A stretch of 64,000 nt of DNA from Lepisosteus oculatus (lineage: Eukaryota; Chordata; Actinopteri; Semionotiformes; Lepisosteidae). The notes beneath the pieces were generated by a model. That model was given only the letters and a program-made list of their open reading frames with translations, did not search any database and was not told where the DNA came from. Below are positions 1 through 12,100 of the stretch, in pieces; the stretch's first letter is position 1, and the number at the start of each line of letters is the position of its first letter. Where the stretch lies: NCBI RefSeq assembly GCF_040954835.1, contig NC_090711.1, positions 9,369,501 to 9,433,500 of the forward strand, given 5' to 3'. Made by a program: the position numbers and the translations under genes.

Positions 1-290
1 TTCCCCTCAGGATTTTGCATTCTTGGATCAAATCTCCTCTCAATCTCCACTGTTCCAGACTGAAGGGATTTAGTTACTTTAACCTGTCTGTGAGGGACAA
101 TCCCCTAAGACCAGTACTTATTCCTGTTGCTCTTGTTTGAGCTCTTTCTAACTTATCTGTATTCTTACTGGGTATGGTGACCGAAGCTGCACACAATACA
201 GTATTACATCCCTTGATTTAAATTCCAGTTGTTTTGTTATACACCCTAGTATTCTAGTATTTGGTTTGCTTTTTTATTGTTTCCCCATAT
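1..290. repeat. dispersed repeat copy (CR1/LINE-derived family A)
   Basis: The text from about 40 to 270 has the pattern 'upstream tract - ctgttccagactgaa - tgaccgaagctgcacacaa - cccttgatttaaattcca'. The same order recurs, more diverged, near 4985-5050 and at 31900-32000. The family resembles a widespread fish LINE-derived repeat. The left end is cut by the window. Confidence 0.5.
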
Positions 291-1024
291 TGTATTTATG
301 AGGACAAAGAAGAACAACCATAAGCATCCAAATCAGAATTGCCCATGCAATATTTTCTATTATTGTCTCAGTAACACCTTTGTTACTGCGCCAGTTATCA
401 AAAAGGTTTCTGATATATGCATTGTTTCCTTCAAATCCATTAGGAAATGAATTTCACTTTGCCATGTGTAGGACTCATATTATTACTAGTAGTAACAGCA
501 GCTGAAAAGCTTAGGTATTTTAATTTAATGGATATTAATTGTTTTTACCCATCCAAAATAGATTTTCTTTTATTCCAAAGTGTTTGCATTTTTAATTTTC
601 TGACAATAAAACACATCCACTTTTGATTATAAGAATAATCTAACCAAAACATTTGCCACAAATATTTTACACAAATAGCTCAGTTAGAAACAGAGATGGA
701 ATATTATAAATGAGTGGTAATTATGGTAAGACATAAATTAATATGTACTTTTTGTAATGATCTGTATTGATTGTTTTTTTGTACAACAGTGTTACTTAAC
801 TAAAAATGTTACATGGATTTTAGCAGTAATTTCTGACTAGTTAGCTTTTATGAGGAATTGGTTGGTATTTTTGAGCACGGCTGAGAACATAGAGTCAGGG
901 AATTTATCCTAATCTGCTTCCAGAATAGGCACTCCTTTCTACATCTCGTACAGATCCAGACAATGGCAGTGTAAGTGGACTTGAAAGAGAATCGGCAATT
1001 GATTGTTGTGAGCATTGTATTTCA

Positions 1025-1195
1025 CAAGGGTGGGACAGTGGCGCAGTGCTTGGCACTGGGGAACGTGTGTGTGTTTGAGTCTGTGGGTGCCCTGATGTAT
1101 CCTGCCTTGCGCCCATTGCTTGCCAGGATAGGCTCCAGCTTCCCCGCGACCCCGTATTGGATAAAGCAGTAAGAACATGGATGAATGTACTTCAC
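1025..1195 (+). repeat. SINE-like repeat family B, copy 1
   Basis: Begins with a 'gtgggacagtggcgcagtgc' head and ends with the typical tail 'ttgccaggataggctccagc', then a 'cccgcgacccc..attggataaagcag' ending. Further copies lie near 61765-61985 (same strand) and, inverted, at 22930-23095, 25975-26320 and 43190-43480. Confidence 0.6.
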
Positions 1196-4100
1196 AAGTG
1201 ACTAGAGTGACACAGTTATGAGGGATTCCTTAAGCTTTAAGCTCTCCCAGCATGTGATAGGGTTTTGGCCAGTACTGGCTAAAGTTACAATCCATGTCTC
1301 CTAAAGGTGAGGAGGTGAAAATGACCTGGGCTTTTACAGACACTTGAGAAGGAGTATCGCTTTGATGACATTTGATTTTATATCTGTCTGGAGATTAATA
1401 ATAGTTCAAATGTAGAATTCCCCACTGGGGTTTCACAAAAGAAACAGAGATGAGCATTTTAACAAGAAATTACAAATGAGAGGGAGCCACCCACCATATC
1501 CTCGCTGTGTGATAGCCTGCTTCTTGTTGATCCCAGCTATTTTTGAACATCTTGTTCCATAAATTTCTTATGTAGATCATTGGACACTGTTTGGAAACTC
1601 AGAACTATTTCTGAAGACTGACAAAAAAGTTTAAAAAAATATCCATTGAAATCCATTTAATATCCCCTGTGTTCCTTGACCTACTTATTTCTGAGTTCAA
1701 AAAGCTTGTAAATGTCGTCAGTGTGAGGATTTTGAATTAATTAAATCTCTGATTCCAACAAATGACTCACTATTTCAGCTAAAGCACCTATTTCAGGCTA
1801 GGCAGAAATTCAAACGGGAATTAGATAACTTTTATGACCACTAACAAGGATTATGGAATGGATATCTCTTTGGTTTACATCTAAAAGCACTGTTTAGATA
1901 AACAGTATTACAAATGCTTAAACAAGGGTCAATTAAAGTAAACTGTGGAAGTTTGTATGCTTTGTATTTTCTTCTTCGTTGTTGTTATTTAGTTTAGTTA
2001 CTTTTTCTATTTGTATTGCCCCAGTAGGCACAGCATGTCTTTAAAATGCCAGGATTAATTACAGCTAATGAATGTTGATCGGTTGCAGAGAATAATCCAA
2101 TGTCTAAATGAATGGGCCGAGTGGCTTTTCTTTGACCTTGCTTTGAACTGCAGTATTTCTGTCTACAGAAAGAACAACACACCTGTACTGGCAGACCTCT
2201 GACTGGAGACACATAAGCATCTTTTTAGGAATGTCTGATTAGCCCCCATTTTGAATGTTTAAATCGTCATATATATGAAGTAAAACCAGGAGCAATTTCT
2301 GCCTTTGCTTTACTTCTATGGATTGCTGTTAGTTTTTATGCTGCTGAGAACCTGCGGGCTCATTGTCCAGTGCTCAATGCATCTCAGCTATTAATTCCAG
2401 GCTTTCAATTAAAAAAAAAACATTTAGGAGATTACAAAAAATGCATTTAATTTCTTTTCATTTAAACATAGGGAGAAACATTTTGCTGGGATTTCAGATT
2501 TACCAATATAATAGTAAGTTTATTTTCATTCTTGAACAGGTGGCTGTCTTCTTGTTGACACAGAGGAAGAGACAAATAAATCAATTAAAATATCTCTTAA
2601 GGCAATTGCTCAGCTTTGATGGGGTACATGTGTGATGCTGTATTCAAAAGTGATTTACGCACAGTGTCTTATATACAGGATATGAATATATAACCTACAA
2701 ACAGATTGATATTTCCATTTCCATCCATTTGAAATATTATCAGTCGTATTTTTTAAAAAACCATTTTATTCAGGGCATAGCCACTGAGAACTTCAACACT
2801 GCCATAAAATACCAGCCTATTTGCAAAAGACAAAACTAAATAACTGTGAAAAATGTATGTAAAATAATATAAGGACTGAAAAAAGAGTGTACTGTACACG
2901 TCTGTATCAAATACTCAAATCGCAATTTTATAAAATGCCAAAACATGCTCATCCCATGCCCGCACGCAGCTTCACCAAGGGAGTGATCTCTCTCAACATC
3001 GCAAACCAGATGGGTTATTTAGTGTGTCACAGCAGTGCGTGAGCTACAAAGAACAGTAGTTTGCCATTCTTATCATCATATGAATCTTTCAATAAAAGGC
3101 TGCTACAGTATCAAGTAATGTAAATATATTTCTTAATTTTAAAATAATGCTTATGCAGTACATGTGCAGGAAGGTGTTTTCCTATATGCGTCTCGGACTA
3201 GTAGTTTGCCAGAGGATCCCTCAGGAATGAAATGGTAAACATGTGAAGATTTGCAACCTCTTTGGAGGAACATATGCCATTAACACTCTGAAGTTCCCTG
3301 GCTATGGCAGGTATCATGCTTTGACAATGGGAATAACACAGAAAATCCTAAATCTTTCTTTGGAACACAAAATGTCTTGATCTCCATTCCTTAAGGATAT
3401 TCCCATTGTCGGGGCTATCCCGGCGTACAATTTTCTCCATTCACTCTGTCGCTCACAAATGAAAGCATAATGAGCATTTTATGACCAAGCTTGGTTGTCA
3501 TGGGGACCATCTTTTGTGCTGAACGGGGTCTGAAAAAAGGTCTCAAACCTCATTTGTCATTCAGCATAGAGGAATTCAATGAACATGTCTTGGCCACAGT
3601 GCTGAAAAGGTTAGGACGAAGCTTTATAGAAAAGGGACTCAAAGCACTGCACGTATCTTTGCCTTTCATGTGCTTCAATCCATGTGCACAAATTCCACAT
3701 AGCTGGGATATGCAGGCACACAGGGGAAAATAATAACGACTCTGGGAATGTAATCATAGTTTAGATTCACACAGAATATCAAGTAAAGTAAACCTGACTA
3801 AATATGAATCTATACTGAGTTATTACTGGATGTCCAAGTAAAACAGCTATCATCCTATACTAGATAATAATTTTATTTTGTTTCATTTGGAAACTGTTTT
3901 CCTCCCTCAACACTCATGGATTTATCTGTACTCTGTGTACTCTGTACACTTGTACTCACATAAAAGTTATGTATTCTAAGATTGCTTTAAGAGTTTAAAT
4001 ACCAGAATGAATATCTAGGCATGATGAAGTGTTTTGGGCAGTCAAGTTTTAATTTTTTTTTATACAGTCTCATCATGGATTTTTGTTTTAAAATTTTTTG

Positions 4101-4899
4101 AACTGGAACTTTCATTTGAGTTTGGTATAATTTACCGGTCCCCACGTTTGTAGATCTCAGACATACAGTATTTCCACTGAGCTCTTGAGTGGCTCCAATG
4201 GGAAAGACTTGGCACCAGAATGCAGGTTGATCTCCCCTGTCTTGGAGATTCTTGGTGCAAACCAGGCCTGTCATCTACAGACTGTCCCAGTGCTCTAATG
4301 AGGAAAGTAACTGAGGTTTGCTGTGTTCTAAGCTTGCAAGGTTTCTTTGACTCAGCTTGCACCAGAAGGCTCTTGAATATTCAGTTTCAGTTGGATGAGT
4401 ATTGATTTTACTCAATACTGATGGCTTCAACTCTAACCAAAACCTTATCTTATGGGTGGGCTTCTCAGAATTTACAATATCCTTTACAAAGTGCTGGTGA
4501 TTCACTCCTCAGCTGGAGGTGTATCCTCCCACTGTCTAAGATATGAGGAAAATAAGGGTGACAGAATAAACATAGCTCACATGGGGGTTTTACAATAATA
4601 TGATCCAGTCCTGTATATCATGTGCTGATTTCTGCTGTTAGCCATTAGAGGAACCTGTCATTATAGTTGCTGCAGCTTAAAAAAGTTAAATTTATGAATA
4701 TCCAAATGATTTTTTTTAATCAATCACTTAATTTGTCTATTAATTATAGCCTTTCCTTCAAAGCATGTGCTGTACGAGCCATCTCCCATCATTGTGTTCA
4801 GTGCCTGCAGCTGAATTGACACAAAATTGTGGTCCTAATACAGTGCAAGGATACCCAGTCTGACCCAGCCCCACTCCCTTCAACGTCACACTTGATCTT

Positions 4900-5245
4900 G
4901 AAGAACTCCCACGGCTGGAGCTTCTACTTCTATGGTTTTACAGAACGACTCCTCTGGGGATTCTGAATGCCACATGAAAACTGCTTAATCTCACCTGTTC
5001 AAGACTAAACAGATTAAGCTCCTTTAAGCTCTTTCTGTATGATAAATATTTCAGATCAGGAGGATTTAATCAGGTCACTGTATTTAGGGCTTCTTGTAAA
5101 GGAGTGTATGGGAACATGTGGAAGTTAGTTTGTGGTCATCTGGAATGGCTGGATGAGATCTTTGGGTCTTCTAACTACTCCCTTATGGGTTAAGTGGGCT
5201 GAGTGGCCTCCTGTTGTTTGTAACCTCTCTTACGTTCTAAAACAA
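4900..5245 (+). repeat. dispersed repeat copy, family A (3' part)
   Basis: Contains 'ctgttcaagactaaacagat' and ends with 'ggctggatgagatctttggg' followed by 'tgggctgagtggcctcctg'. This 3' tail is typical of a common non-teleost and teleost fish retroelement. Confidence 0.5.
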
Positions 5246-5384
5246 CAATAATTTCTGTCATGAAAACTTGACAGTATTTTAAATGAAGACTCACTCATGT
5301 GTCAGACATTTTTTTTTACATTCATTGCTAAATTTATATTCTACACAATACATTCTTTGGACAATTTCTGTCACTTCTCTAGAT

Positions 5385-5420
5385 GGCACAGTGGCACAGC
5401 AGTTAGTGTTGCAGCCTTAC
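5385..5420 (+). repeat. SINE-like repeat family B, head fragment
   Basis: A short 'ggcacagtggcacagcagtt' segment followed by 'agtgttgcagccttacagct' matches the tRNA-like head of family B. No body follows, so it is a truncated copy. Confidence 0.4.
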
Positions 5421-6144
5421 AGCTCACATCCAATCACTCCTTATATAGCTTAACTGCTATGCTGTATTCTATGACGTGAAAATAAATCTGGGAATGTGGT
5501 ATATAGTGCAAGTAAACAGGATGGTTATTTTTTGTGAATCAAATGGAACCCTGTGCTGAAAGTGTGTTGTTAATAATATTCAACACTCTCATTGAAAAAG
5601 GTGCAAATTACATGTGGTATAAAATCCTTGGTTAGTTAGGACCCATGTGGATATGTATTTGTCTACAGATTGAATTAATAAAATTGAATCCATTGACCTT
5701 CTTGCATTAAATGTCAGTTTTACTGCCCTGCCAGCTTAGCATTAGCTTTCTCAGTTATACTAAGAAGGAGGAAGCTTCTGTAGTCTGATAAGAAGGTCAT
5801 GAATTAATAATAATTTCCATCCACTCATCTTGCATCACAACAGACACTAGGAACTATTTTTACTTCAAGTCATTGACAGCATTTTCAGCTGGGAATAATT
5901 ATAGGGGCGAAGTCGAGAGCTGCTTTCTAACTGATTTACCCGTTTTTCACCAAAACTATGAAAAGAGAAGAAATGGCTGGAAAAGCAGTGGAATGAAATT
6001 CACATTAATGTGAGCCCATTCTTCATCCTCTTCCCACATAACCGTGGATTATACTGAAGAATAAATATCTTTGAAAGAAAAAAAAACATTTGCACATCTG
6101 TTACAAAAAAACTAACATTGCTTCTTTGCTTTTGTGTTTCGCAG

Positions 6145-8187
6145 ATTCTGGCCATCATATCAATCCTCTTCATTGTATTATCAACGATTGCCTTGTCACT
6201 CAACACACTCCCTGAGCTCCAAGACATGGATGAGTTTGGCCAGGTGACAGACAACCCTCAGCTGGCCCACGTGGAGGCCGTCTGCATTGCTTGGTTCACA
6301 ATGGAGTACCTTCTTCGCTTCCTATCCTCTCCAAACAAGTGGAAGTTCTTCAAAGGGCCCCTGAATGTCATAGACCTCCTTGCCATTCTTCCCTACTATG
6401 TAACCATTTTTCTGACGGAGTCCAACAAGAGCGTTCTGCAGTTCCAGAACGTCCGAAGGGTGGTGCAGATCTTCCGCATCATGAGGATCTTGAGGATTCT
6501 CAAGCTGGCTCGACACTCCACCGGGCTACAATCCTTGGGCTTCACCTTGAGGCGCAGTTACAATGAGCTGGGGCTCCTCATTTTGTTCCTGGCCATGGGG
6601 ATCATGATATTCTCTAGCTTGGTCTTCTTTGCCGAGAAAGATGAGGATGACACCAAGTTCAAGAGTATCCCGGCCTCTTTCTGGTGGGCTACAATTACCA
6701 TGACAACCGTAGGCTATGGGGATATTTATCCCAAGACTTTGTTGGGAAAAATTGTAGGGGGGCTGTGCTGTATTGCTGGAGTACTGGTGATTGCCCTGCC
6801 TATACCCATCATTGTAAATAATTTCTCTGAGTTCTATAAGGAGCAAAAGAGGCAAGAAAAGGCCATTAAGCGAAGAGAAGCCCTAGAAAGGGCAAAGAGG
6901 AATGGCAGCATTGTGTCCATGAATATGAAGGATGCATTTGCTCGCAGCATAGAACTAATGGATGTGGTGGTGGAGAAAAATGGAGAGGGCATGGGAAAGA
7001 AAGAAAAGGTACAAGACAACCATCTTTCCCCCAACAGGTGGAAATGGGCCAAACGAACGGCTTCAGAGACCAGCTCAAACAAATCCTTTGATGTTAAAGA
7101 GCAAGGATCTCCAAACAAGGCAAGACCTTGCTCTAGCCCTCAGCACCTTAACGTGCAAAAGCTGGAGGAAATGTACAATATGATGGCTAAGACTCAATCC
7201 CAGCCCAACCTCAATACCAAAGAAGGAGGTCCGTCCTCAAAAGTGGGCAGACAAAGGGACGAAATTGAGATGGGGAGCATACCAGGTCCGGCAGATCCCT
7301 TACTGGCCACGCCTGAGGGCATAATAGACATGAGGAGCATGTCCAGCATTGACAGCTTCATCAGCTGTGCCACTGACTTTCCCGAAAGTGGGCGATTTCC
7401 TCATAGCCCCATTGTTAGCCTGCCTGGCAAAGTCAGCGCCAACCCTTGTCTGGAGACAACCCATGAGCATGAGGCCATGCTGTCCCCACAGGGTATTACC
7501 AAACTTCCTGCCAGGGGTAGCTCCATCCTTGAGATTAATTCCAACCCTGATTCTCAGCGACGCTCCTTTTTCATCGACAGTCCCAGGAGCTCACTTACAT
7601 TCACAAACCCCTTGAAATCAAGGTCTTTGAAAGTCAACTTCCGAGAAGGCGAAGCTTATAAAATGACACCAGCCCCGTTTTCCTCTGTCGGTGACTCCCT
7701 AAAAAATGTAAGCAATGCTCCTCTTTCAGACAGCTCCTTATTCTCAGACCGGTCACTTCTTAGCCCTGAAGTGTCGATCTATACCACAGCCAGCAGCAAG
7801 ACTCCTCCAAAATCTCCAGAGAGCATTATGCCAACTGTGTTTACCTTCCATGACGCATCTATTAACAAATACATTGACGCTGACACAGATGAGGAGGAAC
7901 ATCTGCAAGATGGCTCAGATTCTAGCCCGTCCAAGCGACTGTTGGGGAAGGCCAGCCCGAAATACAATGTGAATAGTGGGTACCAGAGAGGCATCAACCA
8001 CTTAGAAGTCTCTGCCATGGGAGCACCACAGAGACTGATAGGTCAGAACTGCATTTATCCCATCGAGAGCAGGGCTGTTCCGGGCAGCAGTCAAGATGGC
8101 AGCAAGGTAGAGAACCATATGGCACAGGAAATCCGCGTGTCAGCCGGAGAGAGGAGCCGCTCCAACACGTACGATGAAACCATCTGA
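6145..8187 (+). CDS. kcnb1: Voltage-gated K+ channel Kv2.1 (KCNB1), last coding exon
   Basis: The exon encodes about 680 residues: the channel from S1 to the C-terminus. The exon starts after the acceptor AG at 6143-6144 with [13 protein letters not shown] (S1); the upstream in-frame ATG at 6118 is intronic. In order there follow S2, S3, the Arg-rich S4 (about 6448-6516, [19 protein letters not shown]), S5, the selectivity filter TVGYGD (6706-6723) and S6 with PIPIIV. A long cytoplasmic tail then carries the clustering motif [14 protein letters not shown] (about 7339-7380). That motif is the PRC/FFAT-like signal through which Kv2 channels bind VAP proteins at ER-plasma membrane junctions. Tail segments such as SSPQHLNVQ and SIYTTAS are closer to Kv2.1 than Kv2.2, and the stau1/cse1l neighbourhood agrees. 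The stop is TGA at 8185-8187. No break is seen. The T1 domain exon is outside the window. Confidence 0.95.
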   Translation: MLAIISILFIVLSTIALSLNTLPELQDMDEFGQVTDNPQLAHVEAVCIAWFTMEYLLRFLSSPNKWKFFKGPLNVIDLLAILPYYVTIFLTESNKSVLQFQNVRRVVQIFRIMRILRILKLARHSTGLQSLGFTLRRSYNELGLLILFLAMGIMIFSSLVFFAEKDEDDTKFKSIPASFWWATITMTTVGYGDIYPKTLLGKIVGGLCCIAGVLVIALPIPIIVNNFSEFYKEQKRQEKAIKRREALERAKRNGSIVSMNMKDAFARSIELMDVVVEKNGEGMGKKEKVQDNHLSPNRWKWAKRTASETSSNKSFDVKEQGSPNKARPCSSPQHLNVQKLEEMYNMMAKTQSQPNLNTKEGGPSSKVGRQRDEIEMGSIPGPADPLLATPEGIIDMRSMSSIDSFISCATDFPESGRFPHSPIVSLPGKVSANPCLETTHEHEAMLSPQGITKLPARGSSILEINSNPDSQRRSFFIDSPRSSLTFTNPLKSRSLKVNFREGEAYKMTPAPFSSVGDSLKNVSNAPLSDSSLFSDRSLLSPEVSIYTTASSKTPPKSPESIMPTVFTFHDASINKYIDADTDEEEHLQDGSDSSPSKRLLGKASPKYNVNSGYQRGINHLEVSAMGAPQRLIGQNCIYPIESRAVPGSSQDGSKVENHMAQEIRVSAGERSRSNTYDETI

Positions 8188-9130
8188 CTGCTTCGAGGCC
8201 GGTGACAAGAAGAGTGGACTTTCCCAAATTGAAAGGAATGTTTGAATCTTGAAGGAGCTTTACTGCATGGCATAACAAACCTTTGACCAAGCCACAGGCA
8301 TGGAAGAGGGCTCTTAAGTGAGCCAAGAATATTTGCTGTTTGGTTCCCAGACAACGGTGTTGCTGAAGACTCCTTTTGGATTGCTGTGAGCTTACCAAGA
8401 CACTAATTCTCCCCTCTATCTGCATTTCCATCTACCATTCCCATTCTGTAGACCCTTGAACGAGGTACTCCATAGTACCGATGGGCAGTTCTGTGCAATC
8501 CTGCAGTGTTAAACCAGGCCTACAATGAGGGGAAATCTTTGTTAGTGGGGCAGTGGTTCTGAGTACTTGGGGAACAGGAAAGATGAAGGGGGGAGAAAGA
8601 GAACCTCAGCATTATTCTTTGATTTGCTGCTTGTCCCAAGGATGATCTTCCAGGCTTTCATTCTCCTGCTGTTTTGTTGATAAAGATAAATTACTGCAAA
8701 AACAGATTACATCTAAAAAAGTAACATGCATTTTACTTCCTTGGAGTTTAATATATTCCCTTCCCCGAATCTGGACTTAGACAAATGCATGTGTCACAAT
8801 TGTGCATATATATACACATATGTTTATGTATGCATATGTTTATATATATATATTTTCCCTTCAGTTTGTATTTGATTCGTGACTGCTTAGTATCTACAGT
8901 TATCAAATACGTACAAGACCCGATTCAGGAGAAAAGAAATTGCCTAAGAGAGGGAAATTTAAGGGGAAAGCAAATTCACTATAACCTGCTGTTCAAAAAC
9001 TTTTATGTCCACTACTGCATACCAGAGCACCTCAAGTATTTACATTTTTAATTAAAGTATTCAAATGTAATTTCTCTGGATTCCTCCCCCATCTATTTAT
9101 TTGTTCAATTAATAAAGCAGTAGATAGATG
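8188..9130 (+). other. kcnb1: kcnb1 3' UTR (minimal, to first AATAAA)
   Basis: Non-coding sequence follows the kcnb1 stop. The first canonical poly(A) signal AATAAA is at 9111-9116. Minus-strand ORFs here and across the CDS (for example 7994-8431) are antisense shadows. Mammalian KCNB1 has a 3' UTR of several kilobases, so this may be only a proximal site. Confidence 0.55.
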
Positions 9131-12100
9131 TTAAATATGCATTAAAAACAGAAAGGAATCATTAGTTTTCAATACTATACAGTATGTCTCAGTTATGTGT
9201 TGTCTCTTTCATTTCCTTTCATTTCATTGCTTTAAACTGGTTTATGTTCAAATCTTCACTCATATTCCACAAATGTGAAAAACACTACAGTATGGAAAGT
9301 CATGTGAAACTAACGCATTCATCTGAGAAAAAAAAATACTGTAAAAATTCAATTTCTATAAAGCACTTAAAACTGGTTTTGAGAAGTTTCTAATTTGTAA
9401 AATATATGTAAAGTTGGGTGTTGAGGAAATATTGCTGGGTATAAAAAAAGAACTGAAATGTATATTTTTTAAATATTTTCTAATAATCATACAGGTCATT
9501 TTTTTAACTTCTTTAATTGGGTTTTGTTTGAAAGGCAAAACGTAAATGTAGAGCAATGTGAGTAATTATTCTGATCTCATAGTTTAAGTTGCATTTAAGG
9601 GGGTCATCTTTAGATAGGTATTAAAGGTTGTGTTATTTAATTTTAGATTTTTTCCTGTTGTGTGCTTACAGTAAATGTTGTGCACATTTGCTTCCACCAT
9701 ACTTTTTATAAATTAAGGAGCCAAAGAAATTTCCTTTCATCCAGGCGACAGCACGAGACTGAGCACTGAGCCCTGGCCCCATTCATCTGACATTCATGTC
9801 TGATCAAGAAAAATCCCTTTCTCTTGATATCGCGCAGTGATTCGGAAAGGAAGTAGCAGACAGCCACTCCAGCTGGTAAAGCACATCAGCAAAAAAACAT
9901 ATGGAGTGAAAAAGCACTTTGAAAGTGTGGGAGGGCAGGTAAGAATGAGAATGTGTGACCTGTCACAATCTGAAAACGAATACAGATCTGCACCTCATGT
10001 TACAGTAACCGACTAGGCATCTGGATGAGACACCCTTCTGCACCCATTTGCAGCCCGGCAGTGAAGGTGCTCTTATTTGCAGATCACAAGCAGCAGGACA
10101 TTCTCAGCTGCCTCCTACTTCTAAAGCCATCAAGGTGAAATGTATAAATGGAATAAGGGATGTGGCTTAGACTTCACCATTGACATATTTAATCCCTGCC
10201 TCATAATGTAGAAATGTATTTTCATAATAACCACAGGCTGACATTATGTTTCAGACTGTTCTTAGGTCAGCTTATTTTTCTTAAAAAGAAGCCCATATCC
10301 TCAAGCACTTTATAAGATTTTTGTCGTCTTGTTATTATATATATTTCTAGACATATTCTAGACACAAAAGCCTCTAACCGTAGCAGAAAAAAAAAACTTT
10401 AGAAACAATGAACTGTGTTTTGTTTTTCCCCAGTTTCTTTATACTCTTTATCAGCTGACTGTTTATGAAGAGGTTTCTGAACAAACAGTAGATGTTTTGT
10501 GCCTTTCCTTTTGAGCAAGTTAGAAATCGGATCACTCTTTCGCTCTGTAAAAAGCCTGCCTTTAGCCTGAGATCAAGAGAAGAAGCTGTGTGAGAAAAAA
10601 GAAAACAAATGAACAGAATAAAGCAGCATAATGTGATCTGCCGTAAGCATGAGGAGCACTATACACACAACCATGGGTTTTAGGACTGGAAGGAGCCTTC
10701 ATGGTCGCCATGGGGACCACCACTATGGTGGAGAGGCCTACTGAAACCAGCCAAAGCATAAGAAGGGAAAAGGAAAACATGGTGTTCTCTGCTGTAATAT
10801 TTGTATCTAATGTACATTTTTGTCGTGAATGAAATTTACCTAGTGAACTGATAGTGAAAACAGAGGTGAGAAATAAATGGAAAAAAATCCAGGGTAGTTC
10901 AGACATTAAAGCCACACAGGAGTAAATTCTGTTATTGAAAACATGTTTTTAAAAATGAAAAGTATTCGGAAGATGTAGAAATAACCAATGAACTGCCACC
11001 TGAGAGCATGTCGCCGAGAAGGAGGCTTATCCTAGCTTCCTTTGTTTGTAATCAAAGCAAGTCAAATTGACTTCAGCTTTAAGGTTGAAACAGGTTGTTT
11101 TGTTCTGAGAGACGGCTGGATTTTTAAAGTGCAGAATTTCGTTACCTCTGTTGGTTCCCGTTTGCCATTCAGTCAGTATTTTGTTTGACTTTATTGAACA
11201 CTGGCGTGGTGTGCACGCACCTCAGAGTAGTCTATTTTTATGTTCAGATGTATAAAAATAATAATCAGTATTTTCAGCAGATTTTTATTAGGAGCAAATA
11301 TGTAAAAATAAGTTTACCTTATTCTCTTTTTGTATTATGAATAATGGATTAGTTAGATAACTAAATAACAGTCGTACATATCACATAGAGCACTTGCTGA
11401 ACATCACAGTTTTTCTTTGTTATTGTTTCCTTTTCCTTCCTTCCATGATAATTCTCTGCAAGGGTCTTTGTGCTGTGATGTCACTTATAGTCTTGTGTGC
11501 TTTTGTACATATGAGGATGAGTGACAGCTCCATCTAACTGGGGACTCATTTCACATTATTATGAGCTGTAGGCATGGAAGGGAACAAAATTATATCATTC
11601 TATATAGAAATGAAAGAAATGCCATTCTTGAGTGATAAAATACAGGGTCACATTTTCATGATGAGTTTCCGGTAAAAACAAAAGAGGATGTAACCTTGCA
11701 TCTTTTTATACAACTGGGAATTTAAAATTATAGTCCCAGTGAGTATAAAAATAAGGATCACTTTTGAAACTAAATCATAGTCTATTCCTCTGCAGCAAAT
11801 GTTTAACCCTTACTGGTACTACACGTTAGATCGTTAGAATGTGAATGTCTTTGAGGAGGTTTTTAAAATGAATTTTGTATCTTTTTATTTAATTAAGTTA
11901 TACCTTTGAGAAGCCACCATTTATGGTTAAAGATGGCTAACCTGTATCTTTTTCTCTCTTTTAAAAAAGTAAAAATCACATTTTCTGTGTTTCCCAGTTG
12001 TACATGGAAGCTGGATCCCAGTTGTCTGAATACTTTCTGGTGTAACCTAACTTTTAAAAGTGCTGCTTAATTATTTCAGCACATGGACAGCAACATTTTG

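Larger units (their letters stand above)
1..6144 (+). other. kcnb1: kcnb1 intron (3' part of the intron before the last coding exon)
   Basis: Only short chance ORFs are present. The stretch ends with a pyrimidine-rich tract and the acceptor AG at 6143-6144, directly before the channel-coding exon. Kv2 genes have a very long intron between the exon for the N-terminal T1 domain and the exon for S1 to the C-terminus, so the first exon lies left of this window. The intron holds dispersed repeats near 1-290, 1025-1195, 4900-5245 and 5385-5420, listed separately. I see no other gene in it. Confidence 0.75.

Noticed and set aside
6118-6144. ATG at 6118 as start of the K+ channel protein
   Set aside because: It lies in the intron before the acceptor AG; Kv2 proteins have a long T1-containing N-terminus from an upstream exon.
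7994-8431. 145-aa minus-strand ORF over the kcnb1 C-terminus
   Set aside because: Antisense shadow of the kcnb1 coding exon and 3' UTR.
10562-10915. 117-aa hydrophobic ORF on the minus strand
   Set aside because: No known family, no splice or promoter context; composition looks like chance in AT-rich DNA.
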